This document shows positions 49,025-58,990 of a stretch of 64,000 nucleotides of DNA, piece after piece. Positions within the stretch are counted from its first letter, which is position 1; each line of letters opens with the position of its first letter. A model generated the notes under the pieces. It had not been told where the DNA came from, made no database searches, and saw only the letters and a list, made by a program, of their open reading frames with translations. The DNA is from Pseudarthrobacter siccitolerans (GTDB lineage Bacteria > Actinomycetota > Actinomycetes > Actinomycetales > Micrococcaceae), in contig NZ_JAUSXB010000001.1 in assembly GCF_030823375.1 (NCBI RefSeq), forward strand, positions 558,001-622,000, written 5' to 3'. A program made the translations under genes and the position numbers.

Positions 49025-49620
49025 TGTTGCCTTCCATTATCTGGAGATCGGTGCGTGGCCTCCGGGGCGACGCGGACAGAGTTATCCACCTCGTTGGCCC
49101 CCGGATCCACGGAAGGGGAGGGCGCGGTTACGCGTCGGCCGACATCCGTTCCCCTGGCTTTCTGCATGTCGAGGGCGTGCTGAAGGATGCCTGCCGCCGC
49201 GACCTGATCAACTACTTTACGGTGGTTCCTGCTGCTCATGCCAGCTTCATGGAGGTTCCGGTGCGCCGTGACGCTGCTCAGGCGCTCATCCACCAGGTTC
49301 ACCGGGACGGCCAGAGCCCGCGCTGCCAGCTCTGCCGCCAACAGCCCGGCGTAGTCCGTGGCCATCCTCGCAGAGGCGTGCTCTTCACCCTTCATGGTGC
49401 GGGGCAGGCCAACGATGACCTGCACTGCACCAAGTTCCTGCACCAGGTTGGCGATGACCCGGATATCGGAGTTCTTTTTCGGGTTCCGGTCCAGCGTTTT
49501 GTAGGGAGTAGCCAGGATTGAGTCACGGTCGCAGATGGCCACACCCACCCGGACGGTGCCGACGTCGATCCCCAGTTTGACGCCTTGGGGGCTGCCGCCG
49601 GCCGCTGTTGGATTGGTCAT
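49021..49620 (-). CDS. ruvX: Putative pre-16S rRNA nuclease / Holliday junction resolvase RuvX (YqgF)
   Basis: The RNase-H-like fold begins KLGIDVGTVRVGVAICD with the catalytic Asp, followed by VGLPRTMKGEEH, VNLVDERLSSVTAHR and DQVAAAGILQHALD. The 199-residue length includes a short C-terminal tail. YqgF proteins mature the 16S rRNA 5' end. It starts 7 bases after alaS and overlaps mltG by 4 bases. Confidence 0.93.
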   Translation of the reverse strand: MTNPTAAGGSPQGVKLGIDVGTVRVGVAICDRDSILATPYKTLDRNPKKNSDIRVIANLVQELGAVQVIVGLPRTMKGEEHASARMATDYAGLLAAELAARALAVPVNLVDERLSSVTAHRNLHEAGMSSRNHRKVVDQVAAAGILQHALDMQKARGTDVGRRVTAPSPSVDPGANEVDNSVRVAPEATHRSPDNGRQQ

Positions 49621-49627
49621 CGGTGCC

Positions 49628-52306
49628 TTATCGCCGCGCGATGGCGTCCGCGACGGCTGCCAGTGCGGGGGCTACCTTGGTGGCGTCGGTTCCGCCGCCC
49701 TGGGCGACGTCGTCCTTGCCGCCCCCGCCGCCGCCGAGGATGCCTGCGGCGAGCCGGACCAGGGCGCCTGCCTTGACCCCGGCGTCCCGTGCAGCGTCGT
49801 TCGTGGCTACCAGGATCATCGGGCGGTCGTTGGCAACGCCGGCCACGGCCACGGTTGCCGCAGCCGAGCCCAGGCGGTTCCGGAGGTCCAGCGCGAGGCC
49901 GCGGAGGTCGTCCGCGCCGCTGATCTGGCCGGCATCATGCGCGATGACGCTGACGCCCGAGGCATCCTTGGCGCTGTTGACCAGCTGGGCCGCCGAAGCC
50001 GCCAGCTGTTCCTTGCGGAGGCGGTCCAGCTCCTTCTCCGTGGCCTTGAGCTTGGCCAGGGTGGCAGCGATCCTGTCGGCCAGCTGGCCGGACGGAACCT
50101 TGAGCATGTCCGTCAGTTCATTCACGAGGGCGCGCTCGGCGGCAAGGTGGCGGAAGGCGTCCATGCCGACGAAAGCCTCCACGCGGCGGTTTCCGGAGCC
50201 AACGGACTGTTCGCCCAGCAGGGAGAGGCTGCCGATCAGTGAGGTGTTGGCCACATGCGTACCGCCGCAGAGCTCACGGGACCACGCGCCGTCGATTTCC
50301 ACAACACGCACTTCGCTGCCGTAGTTCTCGCCGAAGAGGGCCATGGCGCCCAGGGCCTTGGCCTCGGCAAGTCCCATCACCTTGGTTTCCACGGAGAAGT
50401 TGTTGCGGATGGCGAGGTTGGAGACCTCTTCGATTTCGGAGCGGGTTGCCGTGCTCAGGCCCTCGCCCCAGGCGAAGTCGAAGCGCAGGTAGCCGGCCTT
50501 GTTGAAGGACCCGCGCTGGGTGGCTTCCGGCCCGAGGATCTGGTGCAGCGCCGCGTGCACGATGTGCGTGCCGGTATGCGCCTGCTCGGCGGCATGGCGG
50601 CGTTCGCGGTCGACGGCGGCCCGGACCAGTGAGTCGGCGCCGATCTCGCCTTCCCGGACAATCGCCTTGTGCACGCTCAGGCCCTTCAGCGGGCGCTGCA
50701 CGTCGAGGACCTCGACGACGAAACCGTCACCGGTGATCAGCCCGGTATCAGCCGCCTGGCCGCCGGCTTCTGCATAGAACGGGGTCTCGGCGAGCACCAG
50801 TTCGATCTCGTCCCCCGTGGAGGCCTGCTGTACCGGCCGTCCTCCGGTGAGGATGCCGCGGACGCGCGATTCGCCGTCGAGCTCCGTGTACCCGGTGAAG
50901 ACCGTCTCGCCCTGGCCGAGCAGTTCCTGGAACGCGCTGAGGTCCGCATGGCCGCCCTTCTTGCCCTTGGCGTCGGCCTGGGCGCGCTGGCGCTGCTCCT
51001 GCATCAGGCTGCGGAAGGCAGCCTCATCCACCTTGAGCCCGGCTTCCTCAGCCATTTCCAGCGTGAGGTCGATCGGGAACCCGTAGGTGTCGTGGAGGGT
51101 GAAAGCGTCGGCGCCGGACAGCGGCTTGTTGGCGGCCTTGGATTCCTTGACGGCGTCCTCGAGGCGGGCAGTGCCGGAGGCGATGGTGCGCAGGAAGGCC
51201 TTCTCTTCGGCATAGGCAATCCGGCTGATCCGGGCGAAGTCGGTTTCGACCACGGGGTAGACGCCCTTCATGGCGTCCCGGGAGGCGGGCAGCAGCTCCG
51301 GCAGGCAGGCCTGCTCGACGCCCAGGAGCCGCATGGAACGCACGGCACGGCGGATGAGCCGGCGCAGGACGTAGCCGCGGCCCTCGTTGGAGGGGGTCAC
51401 GCCGTCGGAAATCAGCATCAGGGCCGAGCGGATGTGGTCGGCCACCACGCGCATGCGCACATCGTCAGTGTGGTGGGGATCGTCCGGAGTCTCGGCGGAT
51501 GTGTATTCCCTGCCGGAGAGCGCGGCCGCCCTGTCGATGACGGGACGGACCTGGTCCGTCTCGTACATGTTCTCGACACCCTGCAGGATCATGGCGAGGC
51601 GCTCCATGCCCAGGCCGGTGTCGATGTTGCGCTTGGGCAGCTCGCCCACAACATCGAAGTCTTCCTTCGAACGGACGTTCTCGATCTGGTACTGCATAAA
51701 CACGAGGTTCCAGATTTCGATGTACCGGGTCTCGTCCGCCAGCGGCCCGCCCTCAACACCGTAAGCGGGGCCGCGGTCGTAGTAGATCTCGGAGCAGGGA
51801 CCGGCCGGCCCCGGCTGGCCAGTGTGCCAGTAGTTGTCCGACTTGCCCATCTTCTGGATGCGTTCGGCGGGAACGCCGGTGTTCTTCAGCCAGAGGTCCT
51901 TGGCTTCGTCGTCCTCTTCGTAGACGGTCACCCACAGCAGTTCCGGCGCGAGGCCGTAGCCGCCGTCGTCAACACTCTTGGTGAGCAGTTCCCAGGCGAA
52001 CCTGATGGCGTCTTCCTTGAAGTAGTCGCCGAAGGAGAAGTTGCCGCACATCTGGAAGAAGGTGCCGTGCCGTGCGGTTTTGCCCACTTCCTCGATGTCG
52101 CCGGTGCGGATGCATTTCTGCACGCTGGTGGCGCGGGAGTAGGGCGGTTCCTCGCGGGCTGTGAGGTAGGGAATGAACGGAACCATGCCGGCAACCGTGA
52201 ACAGCAGCGAGGGGTCGCTGGAGACCAGCGATGCGGAGGGAACCGCCGTGTGGCCCTTGCTGACAAAAAAGTCCACCCAGCGCTTTGTGATCTCCTGCGA
52301 CTTCAT
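49628..52306 (-). CDS. alaS: Alanyl-tRNA synthetase
   Basis: This class II enzyme charges tRNA-Ala. The 892-residue protein has the catalytic core (SLLFTVAGMVPFIPY, RHGTFFQMCGNFSFGDYF), the editing domain zinc motifs (HTGTHIVHAAL and CGGTHV), and a C-terminal C-Ala domain ending in GGGGGKDDVAQGGG. Length and order are normal. The ATG at 52306 follows a 133-base gap in which I see no clear leader peptide. Confidence 0.98.
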   Translation of the reverse strand: MKSQEITKRWVDFFVSKGHTAVPSASLVSSDPSLLFTVAGMVPFIPYLTAREEPPYSRATSVQKCIRTGDIEEVGKTARHGTFFQMCGNFSFGDYFKEDAIRFAWELLTKSVDDGGYGLAPELLWVTVYEEDDEAKDLWLKNTGVPAERIQKMGKSDNYWHTGQPGPAGPCSEIYYDRGPAYGVEGGPLADETRYIEIWNLVFMQYQIENVRSKEDFDVVGELPKRNIDTGLGMERLAMILQGVENMYETDQVRPVIDRAAALSGREYTSAETPDDPHHTDDVRMRVVADHIRSALMLISDGVTPSNEGRGYVLRRLIRRAVRSMRLLGVEQACLPELLPASRDAMKGVYPVVETDFARISRIAYAEEKAFLRTIASGTARLEDAVKESKAANKPLSGADAFTLHDTYGFPIDLTLEMAEEAGLKVDEAAFRSLMQEQRQRAQADAKGKKGGHADLSAFQELLGQGETVFTGYTELDGESRVRGILTGGRPVQQASTGDEIELVLAETPFYAEAGGQAADTGLITGDGFVVEVLDVQRPLKGLSVHKAIVREGEIGADSLVRAAVDRERRHAAEQAHTGTHIVHAALHQILGPEATQRGSFNKAGYLRFDFAWGEGLSTATRSEIEEVSNLAIRNNFSVETKVMGLAEAKALGAMALFGENYGSEVRVVEIDGAWSRELCGGTHVANTSLIGSLSLLGEQSVGSGNRRVEAFVGMDAFRHLAAERALVNELTDMLKVPSGQLADRIAATLAKLKATEKELDRLRKEQLAASAAQLVNSAKDASGVSVIAHDAGQISGADDLRGLALDLRNRLGSAAATVAVAGVANDRPMILVATNDAARDAGVKAGALVRLAAGILGGGGGGKDDVAQGGGTDATKVAPALAAVADAIARR

Positions 52307-52439
52307 GAGCTGTTTACTTACCCTTCTTGGTCCACGCCGATGCGCGGAAGTTCGTTCACTTGGCAGTTCCGTGGGGACCGTTGCTGCCGGTTGGTTCTAA
52401 AGTGCTGCGGCCGGACCCGCTGCCTGGTTGGTTGCCGGG

Positions 52440-52682
52440 TCAGCGCCGGGCGGGCTCCCCGGAGTCCACCCCGAGGGCGGCACGGAGATCGGTTTCCCGC
52501 TCGCGCATGCCCTCACGGAGGGCGTCGGCAAAGTCGTAGATGCCGTCGGTGAGCCGGCCCACTGCCCGGTTGAGGCCCTGGGGGCCGAGCGTGGACTGCA
52601 TGCTGGCCTGCGCTTCAGTCACTTTACGGAAGGCGATGACACCGATGGCCACGCCGATTCCCATCCAGACAAGTCGTTTCAT
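52440..52682 (-). CDS. DUF6167-like small membrane protein
   Basis: The 80-residue product starts MKRLVWMGIGVAIGVIAFRK, which is one membrane helix, and continues with a helical soluble part (LNRAVGRLTDGIYDFADAL, REGMRERETDLRAALG). A small protein of this kind lies between DUF948 and alaS in many actinobacteria. The function is unknown. Confidence 0.8.
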   Translation of the reverse strand: MKRLVWMGIGVAIGVIAFRKVTEAQASMQSTLGPQGLNRAVGRLTDGIYDFADALREGMRERETDLRAALGVDSGEPARR

Positions 52683-52699
52683 TTCAGGTTCTCCGGGGT

Positions 52700-53074
52700 T
52701 CAGCGGCTGCGGCGGCCGGCAGCGGGTTTCTTGCGGTTGGCCAGTGCGGTGCGGACGCCGTAGCTGAACGCTGCCACCTTAATGAGCGGCGAGCCCACGG
52801 TCGCGGCAATCAAAGAGGACAAAGCGGACAGGTTCGCCGAGGCATCCGAGACGTTGGACGAGATGCCGTCCACCTTTTTCAGCTGCTGGTTGGTGGTGGA
52901 CACGGTAGCGGTGACCTCGTCCATCAGGGGCGTGGCGCCGTCGCTCAGTGACCTGATGGACGTACGCACCTCGTCCAGGACTTTGCCCAGCTTCAGGATG
53001 GGCACTGCCAGCAGCAGCACCAGGAGCGCAAACACTCCGGCAGCGATCAGGCCGGCAATATCGCCACCAGACAT
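52700..53074 (-). CDS. DUF948-family membrane protein
   Basis: The 124-residue protein has an N-terminal membrane helix (about 6-28; GLIAAGVFALLVLLLAVPIL) followed by an amphipathic helical region (LDEVRTSIRSLSDGATPLM, TNQQLKKVDGISSNVSDAS) and a basic tail (NRKKPAAGRRSR). This matches DUF948, which is often near alaS in actinobacteria and Firmicutes and whose role is unknown. The DUF6167-like gene follows 17 bases later. Confidence 0.82.
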   Translation of the reverse strand: MSGGDIAGLIAAGVFALLVLLLAVPILKLGKVLDEVRTSIRSLSDGATPLMDEVTATVSTTNQQLKKVDGISSNVSDASANLSALSSLIAATVGSPLIKVAAFSYGVRTALANRKKPAAGRRSR

Positions 53075-53168
53075 AGACGTTTCATCTCCTCGAAATTCTG
53101 TGGTTCATGCCATCGGCGGATGCTTCGTGAAGCCCATTGCCGCAGATGTCCCCCAAGTACCTTACATA

Positions 53169-53204
53169 CAAAGAAGCCCGCGGCGCTTGCCACGGGCTTC
53201 TTTG
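53169..53204 (-). terminator. Intrinsic terminator after rpsD
   Basis: The minus strand reads CAAAGAAGCCCG, a 12-base loop and CGGGCTTCTTTG, a near-perfect 12-bp stem ending in a T-rich stretch. It lies 17 bases after the rpsD stop and probably ends that transcript. Confidence 0.85.
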
Positions 53205-53220
53205 GATACGCTGCTGGGAT

Positions 53221-53847
53221 TTAGCGTGCGTAGAATTCGACGACGAGCTGCTCTTCGCAGGTCACCGGGATCTCGGTGCGCTTGGGGCGGCGGACCAGGC
53301 GTGCCTGGAGGGCCTCCAGCTTGACGTCCAGGTAAGCGGGAACGGTGGGCAGGACGTCGCGGTGGGCGCCTGCTGCTGCAACCTGGAGCGGAACCATGGT
53401 TTCGCTGCGGCTGTGGACGTGGACCAGCTGGCCCTCGCCGACGCGGAACGACGGGCGGTCAACGCGGATGCCGTCAACCAGGATGTGGCGGTGCACAACC
53501 AGCTGGCGGGCCTGGGCGATGGTGCGGGCGAAGCCGGCACGCAGGACCAGGGCGTCAAGACGCATTTCGAGCAGTTCGATGAGGTTTTCACCGGTCAGGC
53601 CCTTGGTGCGGCGGGCCTCTTCGAAGGCACGGGTCATCTGTGCTTCGCGGATACCGTACTGGGCGCGCAGGCGCTGCTTTTCGCGCAGACGTACGGCGTA
53701 GTCGGAGTCCTGCTTCTTGCGGGCACGGCCATGCTCACCGGGGCCGTACGGGCGGCGCTCCATGTACTTGGCGGCCTTGGGGGTCAGAGCGATGCCGAGG
53801 GACCGCGAGAGGCGGGCCTGACGGCGAGCACGAGTGTTGTTAGCCAC
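53221..53847 (-). CDS. rpsD: 30S ribosomal protein S4
   Basis: The 208-residue S4 has the typical C-terminal S4 domain (RLDALVLRAGFARTIAQARQ, VVHRHILVDGIRVDRPSFRV, split here) and the N-terminal GEHGRARKKQDSDYAVRLRE. It binds 16S rRNA early in assembly. It stands alone rather than in the alpha operon, as in some other actinobacteria. The GTG has GGAAGG six bases upstream. An inverted repeat, CACAACCT at 53942-53949 with AGGTTGTG at 53969-53976, lies in its leader. Confidence 0.97.
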   Translation of the reverse strand: MANNTRARRQARLSRSLGIALTPKAAKYMERRPYGPGEHGRARKKQDSDYAVRLREKQRLRAQYGIREAQMTRAFEEARRTKGLTGENLIELLEMRLDALVLRAGFARTIAQARQLVVHRHILVDGIRVDRPSFRVGEGQLVHVHSRSETMVPLQVAAAGAHRDVLPTVPAYLDVKLEALQARLVRRPKRTEIPVTCEEQLVVEFYAR

Positions 53848-54018
53848 TTGTGTCCTTCCAATATCTGCGGTGTGTCAGTGTTACTGGCCTCCACGATGGA
53901 GAGCATCGGCCAACCGCTGCCTTTTGCTACTGGGCGCAGGGCACAACCTTCTCAACGTAAAATTGGGGAGGTTGTGGGTCCGCGCCTTGCCAGACAAACA
54001 TCCATCCTACCATGGTGG

Positions 54019-55440
54019 TCACGTGCCCCGGACAATCTTCCGCAGCCGCTCCAGCCGAACGGCGATGTCCCGTTCGGCGCCGTTGGCGGTGGGCTGGTAG
54101 TAGTCCCTCCCCACGAGGTCGTCAGGCGGGTACTGCTGGGCGGCCACTCCGTGCGGGGCGTCGTGGGCGTACTTGTAGCCCACGCCGTGGCCCAGCTGTT
54201 TGGAACCCGGGTAATGTGCGTCCCTCAGGTGCGCCGGAATGCCGTTGCCCAGCCCTGCCCGAACGTCTGCGGTGGCCTTGTTGATGCCCATGTACGCGGC
54301 GTTGGACTTCGGCGCCGTGGCCAGGTGCACCACGGCCTCGGCCAGGATGATCCGCCCCTCCGGCATTCCGATCAGCTGCACCGCCTGCGCCGCGGCCACT
54401 GCCGTTTGCAGGGCGGTGGGATCAGCCATCCCCACATCCTCGGCGGCCGAGATCATGATCCTTCGGGCCACGAAGCGCGGGTCCTCCCCCGCTTCAAGCA
54501 TCCGGGCCAGGTAGTGGAGCGCGGCGTCCACATCAGACCCTCGGATGGACTTGATAAAGGCGCTGATGACGTCGTAGTGCTGGTCGCCTGCGCGGTCATA
54601 GCGCACGGCTGCAACGTCCAGCGCGCGTTCGGTGTGCTGAAGGTCGACGGCGACCGGCCCGTCTCCGGCATCGTCCGCGTCTCCGAACGCCACGCCTGCG
54701 GCCGCCTCCAAAGCGGTTAAGGCACGGCGCGCGTCCCCGCCGGACAGCCTGACCAGGTGGTCGAGCGCTTCCTCGCTGAGGTTTACCTTCCCGTTCAGGC
54801 CGCGGGGATCACTGACAGCGCGCTGCAGGAGTCCTTCAATATCCTCGTCCGTCAGCGGACGAAGGGTCAGCAGGAGTGAGCGGGACAGCAGCGGTGAGAC
54901 CACGGAGAAGGAAGGGTTCTCCGTGGTTGCCGCGACCAGTACCACCCAACGGTTTTCCACGCCCGGCAACAGGGCATCCTGCTGCGCCTTGTTGAAACGG
55001 TGGATCTCGTCCAGGAACAGGACCGTAGTTGTTTTGTAGAGGTCGCGGGCGGTGAGCGCCTCGTCCATGACGCGCCGCACGTCCTTGACGCCGGCGGTAA
55101 TGGCCGAGAGTTCCACGAACTTCCTCCCCGGCCCGCGGGCAATCACGTGCGCGAGGGTCGTTTTGCCGGTTCCCGGCGGGCCCCAGAGGATGAGCGAGGT
55201 GGGCCCCGCGGGGCCGGATGTGTCCGCTCCGGCCCCGGCGGCCAGCTGGCGGAGGGGCGATCCCTGCCCGAGGAGATGCTGCTGGCCCACTACCTCGTCC
55301 AGGGTACGGGGACGCATCCTGACGGCGAGGGGGCCGCGGGGGGAGGCTTTGCTTCCTCCCCCGGCAGTCCGGCCGGCGGTCGGCGCAACATCGTCGCCGT
55401 CGTCGTCATTACCGGGCCCTTGCCCGAAGAGATCATCCAC
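54019..55440 (-). CDS. rarA: Replication-associated recombination protein A (RarA/MgsA)
   Basis: This AAA+ ATPase acts at stalled replication forks. Walker A is [16 protein letters not shown], Walker B is [17 protein letters not shown], and sensor 1 is [13 protein letters not shown]. The C-terminal RarA domain ([52 protein letters not shown]) is present. The 473-residue length is slightly above average because of an acidic/Gly-rich N-terminus. The GTG start at 55440 is divergent from the acVLRF1 gene. Confidence 0.96.
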   Translation of the reverse strand: MDDLFGQGPGNDDDGDDVAPTAGRTAGGGSKASPRGPLAVRMRPRTLDEVVGQQHLLGQGSPLRQLAAGAGADTSGPAGPTSLILWGPPGTGKTTLAHVIARGPGRKFVELSAITAGVKDVRRVMDEALTARDLYKTTTVLFLDEIHRFNKAQQDALLPGVENRWVVLVAATTENPSFSVVSPLLSRSLLLTLRPLTDEDIEGLLQRAVSDPRGLNGKVNLSEEALDHLVRLSGGDARRALTALEAAAGVAFGDADDAGDGPVAVDLQHTERALDVAAVRYDRAGDQHYDVISAFIKSIRGSDVDAALHYLARMLEAGEDPRFVARRIMISAAEDVGMADPTALQTAVAAAQAVQLIGMPEGRIILAEAVVHLATAPKSNAAYMGINKATADVRAGLGNGIPAHLRDAHYPGSKQLGHGVGYKYAHDAPHGVAAQQYPPDDLVGRDYYQPTANGAERDIAVRLERLRKIVRGT

Positions 55441-55505
55441 ATAGATAGGCTACTTCCAGTCGTTCGGCTTTCCCGCCGAAGCCGCCGCCCAGCGAAGGAT
55501 GCCGC

Positions 55506-56180
55506 ATGCCCGCACATACCGCCGCCGGAGGAGAGCGCAAGCCCTCCGTCCGTACGGCTTATGTTCCGGGCGGCCGCCTTCCTGGGTGGGCGGAGAGGTT
55601 CGGCGCTTCACACAACGGCTACCAGCTGAAAGATGACGACGACGGGCTGCACCTTCTGGCGGCCGACGGCGCCGAAGCGCTCCTTCAGGCTCCCTGGCCG
55701 GTGGACGGCCGCCCGGGCCGCGGCCGTGACGAACTTGAAAGGCTCTCATCCCTCGCGTCCCAGCCGCGCAGGCTGGGCCTTCTCCTGGTGCGGCGTGGCG
55801 GGTACGGCGTGGCGGTCGTGAATGAGGGCGTGGCCCTGGCGTCCAAGGTGGGCTCGACGTATGTGCAGTCCAGGACCGCCGCGGGCGGCCAGTCGCAGCA
55901 GCGGTTCGCGCGGCGCCGGTCCAACCAGGCGGACGCGCTGGTCGAAACTGTTGCTGAGCAGGCGCTCCGGGTGTTCACCGGCGGGTCATTCGAATATGTG
56001 GTTCCCGGCGGCGACAGGGCACTGGCGGGTCTTGTGCTGGACCACCCGGCCCTTGCCCGCTACGCCGGGCTCCCCCGGCTGGCCTACCTTGACGTCCCGG
56101 ATCCTAAGGCCGCTGTGCTGCGGAAGGCCGCCGCCGATGCATGCGCTGTCCGGATCCAGGTGACCGACCCGCGCCCATAG
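55506..56180 (+). CDS. acVLRF1-type peptidyl-tRNA hydrolase (Vms1/ANKZF1-like release factor)
   Basis: The 224-residue protein carries the core signature of the actinobacterial Vms1-like release factor 1: GSTYVQSRTAAGGQSQQRFARRR, split here as GSTYVQSRTAAGG and QSQQRFARRRSNQAD. The glutamine in GGQSQQRF corresponds to the one needed by eukaryotic Vms1 to free peptides from tRNA on stalled large ribosomal subunits. The N-terminal region (about 15-90) is of unknown fold. It is divergent from rarA, with 65 bases between, and convergent with the GNAT gene. Family membership is firm; the bacterial role is an inference from Vms1. Confidence 0.85.
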   Translation: MPAHTAAGGERKPSVRTAYVPGGRLPGWAERFGASHNGYQLKDDDDGLHLLAADGAEALLQAPWPVDGRPGRGRDELERLSSLASQPRRLGLLLVRRGGYGVAVVNEGVALASKVGSTYVQSRTAAGGQSQQRFARRRSNQADALVETVAEQALRVFTGGSFEYVVPGGDRALAGLVLDHPALARYAGLPRLAYLDVPDPKAAVLRKAAADACAVRIQVTDPRP

Positions 56181-56245
56181 TCATCCACAACCATGCATCC
56201 ACATCTGGGACTCCGCCCTGGCAGGGCAGCCAGGTCAGCAACCGA

Positions 56246-57028
56246 TCAGCAGCCGGTCAGCGCCCGGCGGGGTCTTTGCTGGCGGTAAAGGTAGCGGCCG
56301 GACTCCTCAAATCCGGCGCTGCCGTACAGCTGCCGGGCTGCCTGATTGGCCGCCGTAACCAGCAACCAAAAGTCGTCGAGGCCGCGGGCGGAGCCTTCGG
56401 ACAGCAGCGCCTGGAGCACCGCTGACGCGTAACCACGCCTGCGCTGCGATGCAGACGTGGCCATGCAGTAGATCCCACCGGTCCCCTGCACCATGGCGAG
56501 GCGCCCGACGGCGGCGGGGACGCCGTCGTCGTCCCTTACCAACGCGTACACCGAGGGGCACCCGGTCAAGATGGCACGCACGATGTCCAGTTCCTCCGCG
56601 CCGCCGCGGCCGTCCACGCTCCACCACAGGGCCAGCCATTCGTCGTCGGGCTGGTCCAGGAGTTCAACGTTTGCAGATGCTGGGGGCAGGGGTTCAGTGC
56701 CTGCCGGCCAGGACAAAATAAGGGTCTCTGACTGCCGCGTGAAGCCCTGTTCGTCCAGGAAGTCGTTGAGGCCGGAGTTGGCATCCGTATCCGTTACCTG
56801 GAAGATCAGGGGCAGCCGCCGCTGCCGGTACCACTGAACCGCCTCGCGGAGTGCCTCATCGGGCTTCCCGGTACTGTTCCGCGGCCACACCGAATTAGCG
56901 CGTTGGGTAACTCCGGCCGCAGCGCGGAGGACCCACTCCCCAGTGTCGTGGCGCTCCAGGGAAGGCCAGGCAGAATCCAGCAGCGGCTCGTAGGCGCAGG
57001 CTTGTCGACCCGCATGGATGGGGGACAC
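56246..57028 (-). CDS. GNAT-family N-acetyltransferase
   Basis: The 260-residue protein has an N-terminal segment with GEWVLRAAAGVTQRANSVWP, like Rv0428c-type GNATs, and a C-terminal GNAT domain with the acetyl-CoA loop QRRRGYASAVLQALL and a final NQAARQLYGSAGFEESGRY. The substrate is unknown. It follows aspS in the same direction, after a terminator-like hairpin. Confidence 0.88.
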   Translation of the reverse strand: MSPIHAGRQACAYEPLLDSAWPSLERHDTGEWVLRAAAGVTQRANSVWPRNSTGKPDEALREAVQWYRQRRLPLIFQVTDTDANSGLNDFLDEQGFTRQSETLILSWPAGTEPLPPASANVELLDQPDDEWLALWWSVDGRGGAEELDIVRAILTGCPSVYALVRDDDGVPAAVGRLAMVQGTGGIYCMATSASQRRRGYASAVLQALLSEGSARGLDDFWLLVTAANQAARQLYGSAGFEESGRYLYRQQRPRRALTGC

Positions 57029-57050
57029 GGGTTTCCTCCTCTGTAGTTAA

Positions 57051-57086
57051 GCCTGAAGGCCCTCCCTTGCAGGAGAGCCTTCAGGC
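57051..57086 (-). terminator. Hairpin between aspS and the GNAT gene
   Basis: GCCTGAAGGC at 57051-57060 pairs with GCCTTCAGGC at 57077-57086, and CTCC/GGAG inside extends the stem to about 15 pairs. It lies just after the aspS stop. Only two T residues follow, so termination may be partial. Confidence 0.6.
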
Positions 57087-57102
57087 CAAACGGGTTGAGG
57101 CT

Positions 57103-58881
57103 TTACTTGCCTTCTGCCGGCCTGGCTTCCGGTTTGAAGTCGACGCCGGCTTCCTTGCGCTGCTGCGGCGTGATGGGTGCCGGGGCAGCAGTGAGGGGGT
57201 CGTAGCCGTTGCCGGTCTTCGGGAAGGCGATAACGTCGCGGATGGACTCAACACCTGCCAGCAGTGCCACCACGCGGTCCCAGCCGAAGGCGATGCCGCC
57301 GTGCGGAGGGGCGCCGTACTTGAAGCCTTCCAGCAGGAAGCCAAACTTCGTCTGGGCATCTTCCCGGTCGAGGCCCATCAGTTCGAAGACCCGTTCCTGG
57401 ACATCGCGCTCGTGGATACGGATGGAACCCCCGCCGATTTCGTTGCCGTTGCAGACGATGTCGTAGGCGTAGGACAGGGCAGACTCCGGGTCCTGGTCGA
57501 ACGTGTCCAGGAACTCGGGCTTGGGCGAGGTGAAGGCGTGGTGCACGGCGGTCCACTTGCCACCACCGACGGCCACGTCACCTGACGCAACGGCTGCAGC
57601 TGCTGGTTCGAACATGGGCGCGTCCACGACCCAGCAGAAGGCCCAGGCGTTGGGGTCGATCAGGCCGGTGCGGTGGCCGATTTCGACGCGGGCAGCGCCG
57701 AGGAGGGCGCGGGCGGCAGACTTCTCACCGGCTGCGAAGAAGATGCAGTCGCCGGGCTTGGCGCCCACGGCGTCCGCCAGGCCTGCACGTTCGGTTTCCG
57801 TGAGGTTCTTGGCGACGGGACCTGCCAGCTCGCCGTCTTCCTTGAACAGGACGTACGCCAAGCCCTTGTGGCCGCGCTGCTTGGCGAACTCCTGCCAGCC
57901 GTCCAGGGTGCGGCGTGGCTGGGAGGCGCCGCCGGGCATCACCACGGCGCCGACGTAGGGTGCCTTGAAGACACCGAAGTTGGTGTCCTTGAAGAATTCG
58001 GTCAGCTCGGTGAGCTCCACGCCGAAGCGGAGGTCGGGCTTGTCCGAGCCGTACCGTGCCATGGCGTCCGCGTAGGTGATGCGCTGGATGGGGGTGGGGA
58101 TCTCGACGTCAATCAGCTTCCACAGTGCCTTGACGATGTTTTCACCGAGGGCAATGATGTCGTCCTGGTCCACGAAGCTGGCTTCGATGTCCAGCTGGGT
58201 GAATTCCGGCTGACGGTCCGCGCGGAAGTCCTCATCGCGGTAGCAGCGTGCGATCTGGTAGTACTTCTCGAAGCCGCCCACCTGCAGGAGTTGCTTGAAA
58301 AGCTGCGGGGACTGCGGCAGGGCGTACCAGGAACCCGGGGCCAGGCGGGCGGGGACCACGAAGTCCCGGGCACCTTCCGGCGTCGAGCGTGTCAGAGTAG
58401 GGGTCTCAACCTCCACGAAGCCGTCCTGGTGCAGCAGCTCGCGGGCCACACGGTTGGCCTCTGAACGCAACCGCAGGTTGCGGGCGGGGCCGGGCCGGCG
58501 GAGGTCCAGGTAGCGGTGCTTCAGGCGTGCTTCCTCGCCCACTTCAACGTGCTCGTCGATCTGGAACGGAAGCGGCTCGGAGGTGTTGAGGATGACCACC
58601 TTGTCCGCCATGACTTCGATCTCGCCGGTGGCCAGCGCAGGGTTCTCGTTGCCCTCCGGCCGCTTCGAGACGGTGCCGGTGATCTGCAGAACGTACTCGT
58701 TGCGCAGGCCGTGGAAGACTTCTTCTTCGCGGACCACCACCTGGGCCACGCCGGAAGCATCGCGCAGGTCAACGAAGGCCACACCACCGTGATCACGACG
58801 CCGGCCCACCCAGCCAGCCAGGGTTACGGTTTGTCCAATGTGCTCGGAACGAAGGGATCCGAGGTCATGTGTGCGCAGCAC
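57103..58881 (-). CDS. aspS: Aspartyl-tRNA synthetase
   Basis: This class IIb enzyme charges tRNA-Asp. The N-terminal OB fold ([20 protein letters not shown]), the motif 2 region [20 protein letters not shown], the bacterial GAD insertion (about 290-420) and motif 3 ([14 protein letters not shown]) are all present. The 592-residue length is typical. The GTG at 58881 has AAAGG seven bases upstream. It is divergent from the APC permease. Confidence 0.97.
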   Translation of the reverse strand: MLRTHDLGSLRSEHIGQTVTLAGWVGRRRDHGGVAFVDLRDASGVAQVVVREEEVFHGLRNEYVLQITGTVSKRPEGNENPALATGEIEVMADKVVILNTSEPLPFQIDEHVEVGEEARLKHRYLDLRRPGPARNLRLRSEANRVARELLHQDGFVEVETPTLTRSTPEGARDFVVPARLAPGSWYALPQSPQLFKQLLQVGGFEKYYQIARCYRDEDFRADRQPEFTQLDIEASFVDQDDIIALGENIVKALWKLIDVEIPTPIQRITYADAMARYGSDKPDLRFGVELTELTEFFKDTNFGVFKAPYVGAVVMPGGASQPRRTLDGWQEFAKQRGHKGLAYVLFKEDGELAGPVAKNLTETERAGLADAVGAKPGDCIFFAAGEKSAARALLGAARVEIGHRTGLIDPNAWAFCWVVDAPMFEPAAAAVASGDVAVGGGKWTAVHHAFTSPKPEFLDTFDQDPESALSYAYDIVCNGNEIGGGSIRIHERDVQERVFELMGLDREDAQTKFGFLLEGFKYGAPPHGGIAFGWDRVVALLAGVESIRDVIAFPKTGNGYDPLTAAPAPITPQQRKEAGVDFKPEARPAEGK

Positions 58882-58990
58882 AGCACGCCTTTCTGCGGGG
58901 TAACAGCGGGAAGATATACAGGAAGTTAAATAGGATCGATCCGGGAACGATCCCGTTCGAGTTTACCCGCTACCCAGGGACTGTCACCGC

